From Brachionus rotundiformis (lineage: Eukaryota > Rotifera > Eurotatoria > Ploima > Brachionidae), in assembly GCA_016802295.1 (NCBI GenBank), contig JAESIW010000200.1, positions 754,107 to 818,106 of the forward strand: a DNA stretch of 64,000 nucleotides, given 5' to 3'. This document shows, one piece after another, positions 1-11,811 of the stretch (the stretch's first letter is position 1; the number at the start of each line of letters is the position of its first letter). The position numbers and the translations under genes were made by a program. The notes beneath the pieces were generated by a model. That model searched no databases. It had not been told where the DNA came from and worked only from the letters and a program-made list of their open reading frames with translations.

Positions 1-1570
1 TAATCAAATTGACAAGTATTCAATTATTAAAATAAAAATAAAAATTGATTAATAAAGAGATTGATAACAATATTTTTAATTTTTAATTCAATCTCTTAGA
101 AAGCACAATTTATCACCCTATTACAAAAATAAAGTTTAGTCTCGAATCAAAATAAAATTTAAAAATGAACTTATGGAAATTTTTCATTATAGAGATAAAT
201 ATATCGAATAATGATTTATATTTTTATAATTTTTCTAATAAATCAGAACCAAAATTAACTTTTTATAATGTTTATCTTATTTCATATTAAAATAAGAGTA
301 CATTTTTGGAATAAATTTACCAAAAAATTATCTGTTATCATTTTATTTATTGTTTATTTTAACATAAAATGATTCAAAAACATTTTCATATATAAATTTT
401 GAAAAAAAAATAATAGAGCTTGCTCGACCAGTATCAGATTAGCTACTTGAGAAAAAAATTTTAAAAGTTTTAAAAATTGAATGATACGGGATCAGTATTT
501 AGGTAAGTAATGCCAAATCTGGTGTAAAGTAATTTTTTCTTTAACAACGCTAAAAATTTAGAGCCTAAAAATACCAAAATACGCACTGTATTCTATTTAA
601 GTCTCTTATTGGGTCACTCATTAACATCATTTTTAATAAAATCTGTGCCAGTTATCTAAAATTATATAGTTCCCAGAAAATAAAATTACTTATTTTGAGT
701 GTCTTTTTACTTTTTGGTAAAAGCTTACTAATTAAGCAAACCAGATGGTATTGCATCTTGGTTTTAATGGATGATTTAAATAAGCATCAAGATCTTATAT
801 ATTTGACTCTGAATGGTATAGACCCACAGTGATGTGGCGATGCTACAACGTGAGAGTAATAATTACTGAGTATTATTTAAATTTAAATTTAAATTAGAAA
901 ATATTTAAATAAATCAAATATTGAAATATTTGAGTTAATTTTTTTTATCAAAAAATCCCAATTATTAGTAAAGACTTCTTGATCACATTCATCATTGAAG
1001 ATAAGGCGAATAGCCTCAATTTCAGCACATGAGACAAATTTTTTTCCTCGAGAATGTATTTGCTTTGTATTCTCAAAAAAATATTTTGTTGGAAACAGCA
1101 AATCTATTCCAGGATATATTTGATTCTTAGAACCAAAAATAGACAGAGATAACTAGTGTTAGATGCGGCCAGACGAATCCGGTTCATTTGGCATACGCTT
1201 TTAGGTGGTCACTTGGCCGGTCCGATTTTTATACCGTATAAAAAAACGTCATTACTAAATGTAAAGGAATTAAGAAAGATATATTTTATTAAATTATTTT
1301 ATTAATATACTATATATATACGAGTAAAAGTGTTACTTCATTCTATTTTATAAAAAAAAATTTAAAAGAGACATGACAACAGTCTCACTCTTTCAGCTAA
1401 AAAATAAGTGTCACGTCTTTATATCAATTGAATGAAGCGCTATTTTTTCTTTTTGGGATATTTTCCATGGAATCAGCCTTTAATTTTTAATATTCAAAGC
1501 CAACATTATATAAAACGAGTCATGCGTAGAAGATGTGGTGTGGTGAGACTTCTGAAACTAAAACATTATA
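1..1570. other. AT-rich non-coding stretch
   Basis: No coding region is supported here. Open frames such as the one at 889-1101 on the minus strand are short, AT-biased and match no family I know. A slightly GC-richer patch lies around 1160-1240 but has no recognisable product. The stretch ends at the Tc1-like element. Confidence 0.5.
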
Positions 1571-3103
1571 CAGTATGTTGCAAAAGTTTAGAAATTGGTT
1601 ATTTTATTTATCTTAAATTGTTTACTTGTTGTATTTTACGAAAAATTGAGTACAAAAGAAAAAAAATAAAAGCACTAATTTGTAAATTTTTTTTCCCTAC
1701 AATTTGATATATGACACTCGAAATAAAAATATAATTAACTTTTAAATATTTACAATGAAAAAACTTCCTCTAAAAATAAAAAATAAAAGTCGGTGCAAAA
1801 GTTTAGAAATTCGGGTAAACCTAAAGTTTTAGCAACCATTGCTACCTTTTTTCACACCTTAATGATTAATTCTTAAATAGCTTCTAATTTTGATTAAATT
1901 GTGCTCTAAAACTGCTTAAAGTAAATACTCTCCAACTACTAAGGTCCTTTCAGAATAATTTAACCAAAAAATCTTAATTTTGCCAAAAAATTACCAAAAA
2001 ATGGGTAAAAAAAACGTCTCTAGCCCACTAAAATGGCAGATCGTTGGTCTGCTAATAAGTGGAGATAAAAAGCAAAATGAATTAGCCAACATGCTAGAAG
2101 TATCTCCAAAATGTGTCTCTTCAACTAAAAAACGATATGAAGAGACTGGTACTGTGTCTGATCGAAACCGTTCTGGTAGACCTCGAAAGTTGACTTTTAG
2201 GAATGAAAATTACATTTTTAGAGAGATAAGAAAAGACCCTACATCTAGCTATCAAAAACTCGCCACTTATTTTAATTCTAAGACTCAATGGGTTAGGATA
2301 AGTAAGTCTACTGTAATGAGATTTCTCAAAAAAAAAAGGTTTAGAGTCCCATACTCCGGTCAGAAAACCTCTTTTAACCATAAAAGATAGACAAAAAAGA
2401 TAAAAGTGGTGTAAACAGAGACTTAATTGGAAAATTAATAATTGGTCCAGAATTATCTTCAGTGTCGAGTCCAATTTTGAGGTCTTCAATCGTAAGTCAA
2501 GAGTAATCGTAAAAAGGTTTAAAGATGAAAAGTTCTGTTCCTTTGGATTTTTCAGCAAGATGGCGCTTCGGAACATACTGCCCACTCAGTAAGGGACTGG
2601 TTGAAAGAACAGAACATAGAGGTGCTGCGATGGTGTCCCCGTTCACCAGATCTCAACCCAATGAACTTATGGTCATACATGGATGCCGAAATGGTAAAAA
2701 CAAAGGGAACCTCTATCGAGCATTTAAAAGAGATTACAAAGTGAGTGGATAAAGATTTCAACAGAGTACGTTCAAAAGTTGATTGAATCTATGTCAAAAG
2801 GAGTTTTGGCTTGTTATAAGGCCAAAGGCGGTCATTTTAAATATTAATTTGTAACAATTTCTAAACTTTTATACCGTTTTTTTTTTAATTTATTGTATCC
2901 ATTTTTTCTTATTTATTTTTTTTTGGGATTTTTTTTTTCACTTAATTTTTTTTTTGATATTTTGATCAAATAAAATTGATGGATGAAAAATATAAATTTG
3001 AAAAAAAAAAAACGCTTTTTTTTATTTTTCTGTCTATTATAAATGCAAAAACAATTCTTTTGTTAACGAAAAAAAAATATTTCTAAACTTTTGCAACATA
3101 CTG
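1571..3103 (+). mobile_element. Tc1-like DNA transposon with IR/DR ends
   Basis: The element begins CAGTATGTTGCAAAAGTTTA and ends with the reverse complement CAACATACTG, flanked by TA on both sides (1569-1570 and 3104-3105), the target-site duplication typical of Tc1/mariner. A second copy of the core motif GCAAAAGTTTAGAAAT lies about 215 bp inside the left end (near 1794). A related inverted copy lies about 222 bp inside the right end (near 2857-2872). Two direct repeats per inverted repeat are the IR/DR architecture known for some Tc1 families. Total length is 1533 bp, with a decayed transposase between the ends. Confidence 0.85.
2001..2847 (+). pseudogene. Tc1-like transposase, broken
   Basis: The ATG at 2001 opens a frame to 2390 that encodes the N-terminal helix-turn-helix DNA-binding region (about residues 8-90), including the GRPRK motif typical of Tc1 transposases. 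After 2390 the frame is broken by stops and shifts. Near 2555-2720 a second frame resumes the catalytic part, with the recognisable signatures QQDGASEHTAHSV and SPDLNP; the normal third acidic position is not clean. Reading ends with a stop at 2845-2847. Compared with the relic at 11812-12240, about 150 bp of the central catalytic region appears deleted near 2524-2545. It cannot encode an active enzyme. Domain identity is recognised by eye; the deletion is inferred from the sister copy. Confidence 0.8.
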
Positions 3104-3779
3104 TAGAATGTTCCTTGAATGCATTAGCTCTAGGATACTACACCCTCCCCGGTTTAAAAAAAAGAGAAAATTAAAAAAAAAATTCCACAGTTTATTTTTT
3201 AAAATTCATAAGAGAGTTTGTTTATCATAGGATTTAGAATTCAAATTGATTTGAATATTTTGAGTTTGAGTCTTGACTCTTGCTGATTAATATAAACATG
3301 TGAGAATATTTTTAGCTTTAAGAGTAAGAATTTTATCATGTAATAATAATAATAATGTAATCTAATGAATATTCTACCGAGGAAATATCTCAATTGGTCC
3401 ATCCCAACGATCCCAACGAGGGTATTCTAGAAGATCCTTGAATGTTCTTTATTCACTGACCAAAATAGACATATCTAGGATACTACAGGTAACTGAGATA
3501 ATAACTTAAATTAGTCTCTATGCAGTATCAATGAACAACTTTCCGAAACTGGTATGTGTGTGCCTGGCCAGAAACAAGTCATATTCAAAGATTATAACTT
3601 TCCTTTAATTCGGACGAATATATCGATTTTGACGTACTAAATAGAACAACCAATTCAAAATATGAACTTAAGCCAAGGTAAATTAATTAAATTTAATCAT
3701 AAGCTATAAAAAAGGAAACTAGCATCAAATATGATGATGACCATCAAATATTTTCAAATACACCTAAGTTTTATTTTTT

Positions 3780-4620
3780 CAAATGAAAAATCACTGGATA
3801 AAACTGTTGATCTTCTTAAAAATTGATGCAAAATCTGAAAGCTTTGAAGGTATTTTGAAAAATGCTCTTATCGACTTAATTGAAGAACGTTCAGCTAAAT
3901 TGTGGGCAGAGCAAGAATATCTAGGCACAGAATTTGTCCCTATTTGAATATTGAAAAGTCTTAAAGTTTCACTTGGGTGAACGCCGGTATCATATTCATT
4001 TTTTAGATTTTCCCCAAATTCATTATTACTTTCATATTCATATTCATATGCCTAATTCATAAACCTTCTTTCTTCAGGAATCGATAGATCGATTTCTTTA
4101 TCTATTTCATTCCAACCATGATAAAAATCATCTGTATTATTTGATTGAATTTGTATTTCATCTTAATCAACTCTTTGCTGATCTATTTCCTCTTCCTGAT
4201 CATCAGCGTCACTCTCGTCAGTTCAACTTTAGTCTTCATTTTCGAATTGATAGTCTTTATCTTCGTCATCTTCACCATTTTCATTCTGTCTTTGTCAGTT
4301 GTCCGTCACAAGACAGACTGAAAAAGCTTCCCTTAGTTCTTTTTCGATTTCAGTTTTTAACAATTTTAAAACTGGCTGCAAAATTGATTTAGAAAAAGAG
4401 TTTAGATGATGCAAATTTTGACCTATTAGAGCCCTCAAGTATTTTTTTTTAATTGTCTTACTGCATTGTTTCAAGTTATAAAATATTTTACTAAAAGAAT
4501 TTCTTTCTAGATAAGTTTTGAGTTTTTTACCTCTTTTTGTCCATCGTCTAAATGCATTTAACCAGTCGCCAAATTCAGCGTGCTGTAAATCCATATGTTT
4601 AACCAAGTTAGATGATGCTC
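3780..4620 (-). pseudogene. hAT-like transposase remnant
   Basis: Read on the minus strand, an open frame (4606-4295) is followed by a broken acidic stretch and then the phrase PRYSCSAHNLA (about 3890-3960), which resembles the Cys/His segment preceding the large insertion domain of hAT transposases in invertebrates. Several in-frame stops and shifts separate the pieces. No terminal inverted repeats or 8-bp duplication were identified. The family call rests on one motif and overall character, so it is tentative. Confidence 0.4.
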
Positions 4621-4989
4621 CAAGCTTTTAGTGATAAATTTTACCATATTTAATACATTTAAAATCAAAAGAACTTTGTGGTTTAAGTATAAAATTAGAC
4701 CGAAAATTTAATACATCTAAGAAAGTAGTGTATTTTTAATTTTTCCATTTATTTTAACAATTTTATAATCAAATTTATTTTCTAAAATTCTTTGAATCAT
4801 ACGAATATATCTTACTGTATCTAAAGAAATTAAATAAACAACAAAATAATTGTTTTTTAATCTTCGTAATGTAATTATTTTCAACTGAAACAGAATTGTT
4901 TGAATATGATGAATCTGAGCTTTGTTCTGTGTCTCAAGAGGTCTCGGACTGAACAGTATTGTAGTTTACCGAACGATTATACCGAGAGA

Positions 4990-6575
4990 TCGACTTGAAA
5001 CATAATAATTGCTTTTATTTAGCAAATTAAATTGTATTTTTTATTTAGTAGCTAGGACGTGTGTTTTGGCTACAGTTTATCTTAGAAAATGAATCCTTAA
5101 GTAACATATAGAAACATGTCAAGACTTGGGTCTTAACATACCTCCCCTTTTAAAAACAAGGAATTCCAGCCTCTTAATTGTCGACCTTACTAATAAAACC
5201 ACTAGAAAAAAAACAAACGAAAGAAACATAAAGAAAAGGACTCTGTGGTAGTAGTTGTGGGCTAACAGCGAACGGCAAACTGCGCAACGTTCCAGGACGT
5301 CTCGATCAGAGTTGCGGACGTACCCATACATACAGATCTAGCCAATGAAGTGTCCGCATTGCGTCGAGATAATTAAATGGTAGTTCTCGCACTGCTCGAA
5401 GCACACTGGACATGGTCCTCTAATGAATCGATGGACTTTTGATGGCTTGGAAAGTTGCCAGATCGACACAAATTCCGATCTTTCGATTGGCTGTAGGTTT
5501 CTGGTGGCTTGTCTTTGGATTTGCGATGGTCATCGTTGGTTTCCTTGTTCGGTTAAATCTTAACGTACCCTGGACTGGAGATATCGATCTGGAGATCCTG
5601 GATCAAATCTGGACTGTTTTTCAGTTTGGCCTGCAGTTGCTGTTGGTTGTTTTCCAGTCAGCTGACTTGATTTAGCAGGTCATTTATTGCGTTGGCGGCT
5701 CTCTGCCAACTCAGTTTCGGAATTGGAAGCCCGTTGTTTGTCAGCTAGAGCCTCTAGTCACTGTTTTTGCAACTGCCTTGTGCTCTGTTCGAGCTTTCGC
5801 TTTTCTTCCAGAAGCTCTTTCATCAGCCGGGACACTCTTGGGGTTACTGACTCTTCTTGTCGATGGTTTTAATCGTGGTCGGGCGTGGGTTAATCTAAAA
5901 CCAGATTTTGGTTTCCGGGATACCGACTTTGTTTAAGAAATCAGTGGCACCTGGTAAATTGAGCTATCCTGTATCTTAGAAAAGCGTAAATGTCTTGTGG
6001 AAATCCCGGTTAGGCCTCATTCTTAGCCATTTGTTCCGACCTAACTTTTGTTTATATGTTTCCAGCTCTTCTCGGAATATTTCTTTTGCGTTTTGTACAT
6101 TCGGGACGCCGTGTACCATAATGTCATGCTCGGCTTGCATTTTTCGAATTGTTTCTGTTTCTTTCGGGTTTTTAAATCAAACTTTGGCTAGATATTTGTG
6201 GTGTGTACACAGGGTAAAAAAATCTTATTAACTTCAGTCCCAATGCTTCGTGGTTTCTCCTTGAAAGTCACTCGATTGTGCATTTGTTTTGGCGTCTAAA
6301 ATTTTATAAATGCTTCCTCTAGCTGATAGGCTTTATTCAAGACATCTGATAATTTGTTACACTTTGGGGGTCTGCACAACTCCTGTTTGATCTTGATATC
6401 GTAGATTCCATGAATAAAACAATTAACAATTAGTGGTTTACGCGCAGGCTCATTCTGAACTGGTTAAGCGGCTTCTGCTAAATGCTCCAATACACACAAA
6501 TAATGGTAAATAATTGTATATGTAGAGTCCTGACTTGAAACATAATAATTGCTTTTAGTTAGCAAATTTAATTGT
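4990..6575 (-). mobile_element. Decayed gag-like / coiled-coil / RING retroelement-like unit
   Basis: Two near-identical direct repeats of about 44 bp, each starting GACTTGAAACATAATAATTG, lie at 4992-5035 and 6533-6575 and could be LTR remnants. Between them on the minus strand is a gag-like segment (about 6470-6270), which can be read as a chain with IYDIKIKQELCRPPKC and LNKAYQLEEAF. Then comes a segment starting MQAEHDIMVHGV (about 6145), a Q/E/K/L-rich coiled-coil region (about 5850-5580) and finally a RING-type zinc finger (about 5415-5265). Many stops and shifts show it is dead. No reverse transcriptase is visible, so the LTR assignment is inference. Confidence 0.45.
5265..5415 (-). pseudogene. 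RING-finger domain remnant
   Basis: On the minus strand the translation contains CPVCFEQC, then QCGHFI, then IC and finally RCAVCR, which is the spacing of a C3HC4 RING finger (C-x2-C ... C-x-H-x2-C-x2-C ... C-x2-C). The cysteine expected three residues after the histidine reads as Gly (GGC), and the next codon is TAG, so the finger is broken. RING fingers usually act as ubiquitin E3 ligases. Here the domain lies at the end of the decayed element above, downstream of coiled-coil sequence, an arrangement reminiscent of tripartite or TRAIP-like proteins but in reversed order. Confidence 0.6.
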
Positions 6576-6599
6576 CTTCGTTGATTTCAAGTTAATACT

Positions 6600-7940
6600 C
6601 CTATTCCACCTGAACGGTTTCCTTGCTCAGTGGAACAAATTGAATTATTAGTTCCTCTTCCTATAGCTTCACCTCGATTACTAAGATTTCTAGTTTCTCT
6701 TGAACGTCTTAGTCTTCGCTGATTTCACCGAGTTGAATTCATTTATTTTATAAAATGTATTTAAATAATGATTAAAAATTATATGCAAAAATTTTTTATA
6801 ATAAGAGAGGATTTTTACTAATATAGAACAAACACTTTCACAGCCGAACAGAAAATAAAAATGAGATAATATTTAGAAATAATTGTTAAATAAAATTCTA
6901 ATTGATCAAATTTATTTTATTTGAACTTTAAACTATTAATTGAAATCTTGTCATCACTAAGAAAGTTTTTTTTTAATAAATGAAATCAATATTTTTAGTA
7001 GATTTATTATTATTATTTTTAATTTATTTAATTATTATTTGTTTACTAATTTATTATATTTCTTTAATCAGTAATAAAATTAAGCTTCAAACGTATTTTA
7101 TTTTTTGAAATTTGAATTTTCAAAGTTTTCCAAGTGACATTACCTGGTAATACACTTGAATAAATCAATTGTTGAGTTTAAATGTTGGTTGCAAGTGTAA
7201 AAAATTACACTCACACTTAAAACTTGAAAATTTTAAGTATAAAAGTATGCCTTAATTTAAAAAAAGAATGGCTTACTATTTCAAATTAGAATTCTGATGA
7301 AAAGCTTTAGTTTAAAAGACGCTTATAAGATCAAACAATCAAGTGTTAACTAAAAAGAAGAAACCAAAAAGTCGAGGATAAAAAAATGCAACAATTTATG
7401 TTTCAATATTTTTTAAAATTTATTTTAATTAAGGTGCCCTAAGTCTTAAACACTAGGAGGCTAGGATTATCAAAAATCACACTAAAAACTTTTTTTATGT
7501 TAATTATGACGCAGAATTGGATTTTATGAGTGAAAAAGTTTGGTTCTTATATCTTATATCCGAGTTTCAGAGGGGGGTTCAAACGTTTTGTTTCATAAAA
7601 TGTAAAGCATATAGAAATCCTCTTTTTTTTTTTATTAAAATTTACCCTAAATTTACTCGGATTAGTCGTTTTTTATCATCCATTAGTTTATTTTCCCTTT
7701 TTTTTGGCGATTTTTAGAAAAAAATTCTTTTTTTTAAATATGCCTTTAAATTTTATTTCGTATATTAGACTCTTTCAAGAAGGGTGATTTTGGGCTAAAA
7801 TTAAAGCTTATTTATTAAGAAATAGGAATAGGTGGGCTTTTTGGATAATATTGTCTATTTAGGAAAATAGAAGAATTTAAAGATACCCATATAATAAATA
7901 TAAAGATATTAGATAGAATATATTAATGTATTAAAGTCTT
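6600..7940. other. AT-rich non-coding stretch
   Basis: Very AT-rich sequence with long T and A runs. The frame at 7517-7717 is phenylalanine-rich and looks random. No gene, RNA or repeat boundary is supported. Confidence 0.4.
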
Positions 7941-7949
7941 TGCTTTTTT

Positions 7950-8925
7950 ATGAGAAATAACTTTACTACTCGATTTTTCTCCAAATAGCTTTTCTAAGAC
8001 ATTTTGATAGCTTGCACCACTTTGATACATTTCAAAATCTCTCCAGAATCTATTCCATAGCTTAATATTCAAATCTTTATTTTTATATTCATTTATGGCC
8101 TATAAAATTTAGTATAAGAACTTGTTGAAATCTTGGTCATTTATTTTTCTTACAAAACCTTTCAAAACAGACTCCTTCGATTGGGTTGAGCTCACAATGA
8201 TATTTTGGACAAAATAAAACGTTAAACACATGTTCGTAGGCTAAACGTTGAAGATGAGTATTACCATTATGGATGTTCCATTAGTAGTTCTCTTAGCTGT
8301 TCGAGTAAATTGTATTGAATTTTCCTCATCTTTAATTTAGTTTAAATCAATACAAATTCTTATTAAACCTCTATAGCGACCTCTTTCGTCAAGACATTTT
8401 ACACTTAAAAATTTTTTAATTAATAAATAAAGAAAAAAAAACTTAAAACAAAAACCTTTTTTCTCTATCTCCTTCAGTTCATCTTATTTCATTATAAATA
8501 CAATTTGTATTCGGATGTTTATTTTGCATTTTTACGTCATAAATTTTTGCAGATTGGTTCGACCATTTTACGATACAATCTATATCATGATCTTTAAACG
8601 TCTTTTTGAAGCGAATCAAAATAAAAAATGTTTTAAACTATTTTAATATTTGATTATTATCAAAATATGTCCAGGCGTTTGCCGAACGGGGAAAATAATT
8701 TACACAATCATTTTTAGAAATTTCAGGATGAGATTTTAAAGCGTTTGGTATTCTTCATCACTTAATTCAAAAATTGATGTTTCATTATGAGAGACCATAA
8801 ACATAATTATCATAATGCTTTTCCAACGTCCTTTGTTAAAAAATGGGGCTTTGTCTGGAAAAATCCATCTAAAATTTGAAGTTTCACCAAACCTAAAGTT
8901 GACTCATCGTGAGAAATTAAAATTC
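7950..8925 (-). pseudogene. DDE transposase remnant (HCELNPIE type)
   Basis: Minus-strand pieces line up in the order of a DDE transposase: HDEST (about 8905), then a segment with MFMVSHNETSIFELSDEEY (about 8825-8765), then DCIVKWSNQSAKIYDV (about 8580-8530), a short CDERGRYRGL-like piece (about 8395-8365), and then LFCPKYHCELNPIE (about 8215-8175), where the catalytic Asp/Glu lie in this superfamily. A lysine/aromatic-rich C-terminal tail follows to about 7960. Stops and frameshifts separate the pieces. The order of motifs supports one old element inserted in minus orientation. I assign it to DDE transposases in general (Tc1/IS630-like fold); the exact family is uncertain. Confidence 0.55.
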
Positions 8926-9117
8926 TTTTTTTTCTCATCGGGAAAATCAAAGAATAAACGAAAAATATTTAAGTATAATATTATAAAAAGAACTAAAAAA
9001 GTCATAATCATATGTTTGAGTCGATACATCTTTTTTTACAACTTCGGTTTGAATACCTTTTTTTAATTTAACATATTAAAGCTTAAATTTAATTAAAATT
9101 TTATAAATATAAACGTT

Positions 9118-9206
9118 GAAGATTAAAATTAAAATGATTAAAATGATTTAAATTAAAATGATTTTAAGATTAAAATATTTTAAGATTAAAATTTAAGATT
9201 AAAATG
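9118..9206. repeat. Short tandem repeat, GATTAAAAT-like units
   Basis: Irregular tandem iterations of GATTAAAAT/GATTTAAAT run through about 90 bp. Unit lengths vary, consistent with a decayed minisatellite. Confidence 0.7.
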
Positions 9207-9317
9207 ATCTGGAATGCTCATCATTTCATCAGCCCTGTTTATTTTCACTTCTGGAGCCATAATATTAAGTTTAGTAATATTCCTATTAGCAATGGTTCTA
9301 CGTTTAATTCGAGCCAT
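9190..9317 (-). other. Short open frame next to DDE remnant
   Basis: A minus-strand ATG at 9317 opens about 42 codons beginning MARIKRRTIANRN. It is basic and could be the N-terminus of the decayed DDE transposase downstream on the same strand, or a different relic. Nothing else supports a gene. Confidence 0.2.
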
Positions 9318-9379
9318 TTTTTTTTAATATTTTAATGATTTTAAATCTAAATAGAATGCTTTTAAGACAATATATCAAC

Positions 9380-10137
9380 AACCCCCCCCCCCTATTTCTA
9401 TAGAGGAGACTTAGTTCTCTTAAATAAAAAAAAATTATTTTGAAATAATTTTACGGGAGAAATAAAACGCCAAAAATGCTAAATTATCGAATTTTTTCAT
9501 AACTTTGCGTTTAAATTGTTAGGGATTTTTATTGAATGGGTGGAAAAAAATACACAAGATTTGAAAGTACATTTCCTCTACTATCTCAAGAAAAAAAATT
9601 AAGTTTCCAAGTCAGTTTAATTTTTCGAAAAAATAAGTTCAAACTTATGCACTAAATTTGTATTTTTATTTCATGCAATTCAGCAAAAATAAGATGACAT
9701 ATGAAAAAAATGATTCCAGATTCGAGTTCTACGCACAAAATTACATTAGATTTCAAATTTTTGGAAAAGTTAATAATTTTAAATCCAAAACTGGTGTTTA
9801 TGACTTAAGTAAGTTTCGATTTATCAAAATAGGAAAAATTTTCTAATTGTTTTTGAAAAATTAAGAAAAAAAAATATGCTTATTTTAAGTTTAAAAAATT
9901 TTTTGGTAAAATTTTTTCCGTATACCATATGTTTCTTTTTTCCTCAAACCTGTAATCTTTTTTCCTTGTGGTGTATGGCTTATAACCAAAATAATGAAAT
10001 TAACTTATTATAAAAGAGTTTATTAATAAATGGCCAGTTCTAGTCCAAAAGACAATTAAGAAAATAACAGTAAATAAAAAGCAATAAGAAGCATATAAAA
10101 AACAAAAGATCATTTTTATCATTTATTTTGTACAAAT
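9380..10137. other. Non-coding stretch with poly-C run
   Basis: AT-rich sequence containing a run of about a dozen C at 9380-9392, conspicuous in this composition. The frame at 9658-9846 has no recognisable features. The last part is the likely 3' UTR of the minus-strand gene that ends at 10138. Confidence 0.4.
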
Positions 10138-10906
10138 TTAACACCCAAACGGAAATTTACCATTTCCATTAGAATTAATTATATTTTTATCTTCAAAATA
10201 GATATTTTGAAATGATTCATAGGAAATGCAGTCTTTTGACAATACTTTAAATATAAAAGAAGAATTGGTATATATCAAAAGTTCGTCGGTAGACTCGTAG
10301 CCATTAAGTGAAGTTGAAAAACCCCTAGATATTGAATCTTTACTGCCAAGTTTACTAATTATGGAATCAAATTTAGGTACAAAAATAACTGTGCTATTTT
10401 TAGTGTTTTCAGTGGTAATTTTGGTTGAAATTGTGGCTTGTGAAACCACAGTAATCTCTGTATTGATTTTAGGATAAAGAATAAGCTCTCTTGGGTCCAT
10501 TTTAACAATCAAAGATGATGTCAAAGCGCTGTTAAAGACAACTACAGGAGGAACGGCTCTGTCCGATGTTGGTTTACTCTGAGTTCCCAAATAAACAGTG
10601 TAATCTGTCGAGTTTATTTGATTGACTACTCTGCCAGCTTCTTTCATTTCAGCAGTAAAATTAGCGCCTGTAATTATGGTAAAATTAAGTGGGAAAAAAT
10701 CATTTTCTGTTGTCACAGTTGTTAATTCTTGGGTAGTCGTTGGAGCTGACGTGCTTTTGCTTGATCTTAAACCTAAATAAAAATTACCATGTTGCTTGGT
10801 TGGAAAGCTTTGAATCATTACCAAAAAAAAGTCCAAAGAATAAGCCAAGACCAACTATTGCGCATATACCAACTACTATCAATATTATTTTATTTGTTCT
10901 ATTCAT
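10138..10906 (-). CDS. Single-pass type II membrane protein, unknown
   Basis: Two exons, complement(10138..10772, 10822..10906), join across a 49-nt GT-AG intron (10773-10821) to give 239 residues. Exon 1 starts at the ATG at 10906 and encodes MNRTNKIILIVVGICAIVGL, a short cytoplasmic end followed by one hydrophobic helix ending around residue 29. The remainder is a Ser/Thr-rich linker (about 31-50) and an extracellular domain with several N-x-S/T sites (such as NFT, NST, NSS) and two cysteines. The intron restores one continuous frame with phase 1 at both sides, which is good evidence that it is real. The topology predicts a type II membrane glycoprotein. I do not recognise the ectodomain family. 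Confidence 0.65.
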
Positions 10907-11811
10907 TTTTTCTCTAGTTCTATTTCATAAATGATATTTCAAAATTATCTAATAATAGATGTTATTTTTTACACTGATTTTCTTCAAAATTTTGTCTAAA
11001 TAATATGATAATAAAGGCGCAAACGTGATTCATAATTTGAATAAATAGAATTACTTTGTCATTATTTTACTTTATAATATTTATCCTTGAGTATTATTTT
11101 AAGCATAATTTTTATTGATGATAAAGCCTTGAAAAAAATAAAATTTTTCTATTTACTTTTGATTAAATACGATAAATTATCACTGATTATAAATGTTGGT
11201 CTTTGAAATAAAATTTTAAAAAATTTAAATTTAAATTTATAAATATAAACAAGCTATTATATAAATTTTTTATTGCTTTTTTAAAAAAATCTCGTTTATC
11301 TTTTGATAAAAATTAGTTAGATCAGTTAGGTGTTTTTTTTAAAGCAAAATTAACTATCAAAATTACTCTCTTTATTTTCCCAATAATTATTACATAATTG
11401 GCAAAGTCAAACTTCGCAATAGACATAACCAATAAATTATCCATTAGTAAGTTATTGAATCAAAGATATAATTATGTAATCTAGAAATTTAATATTATAA
11501 AACACATAGATAGATTTCTTTTTTATTTTTTAATTCTTTTTTGAAAGCCTTTAAAAAAAGTTCTACCAGAATTTATTTCTAAATAAAAAAAACACCGTAC
11601 GAAAAATGTGAAATGTGCGATCAAATTGAAAGGAACTTCAAAGCCCCAGTATTTTGCAGAAGTTTAGAATATTTTTATTTGTAAATTAAAATATTAATCA
11701 TATATAACAGGCGGGAAATAAAAAAAGGGACTTTATTTTTTTAAATTTTTATCTGTCATCAACCCATAAACAAATAAAAATAAAGAGTAAAAAAATTTCA
11801 AAAAAAAGATT
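10907..11811. other. AT-rich non-coding stretch
   Basis: Upstream region of the membrane protein gene and background AT-rich DNA. No open frame or RNA gene is supported. Confidence 0.4.

Noticed and set aside
889..1101. 70-codon minus-strand frame
   Set aside because: No family resemblance and no transcript signal visible; random length for this composition.
1432..1707. 91-codon frame
   Set aside because: It straddles the end of the Tc1 element and includes its terminal repeat, so it is accidental.
4141..6231. Plus-strand frames in the 4.1-6.2 kb region
   Set aside because: The minus strand shows recognisable transposase, gag-like and RING motifs; the plus frames are their shadows.
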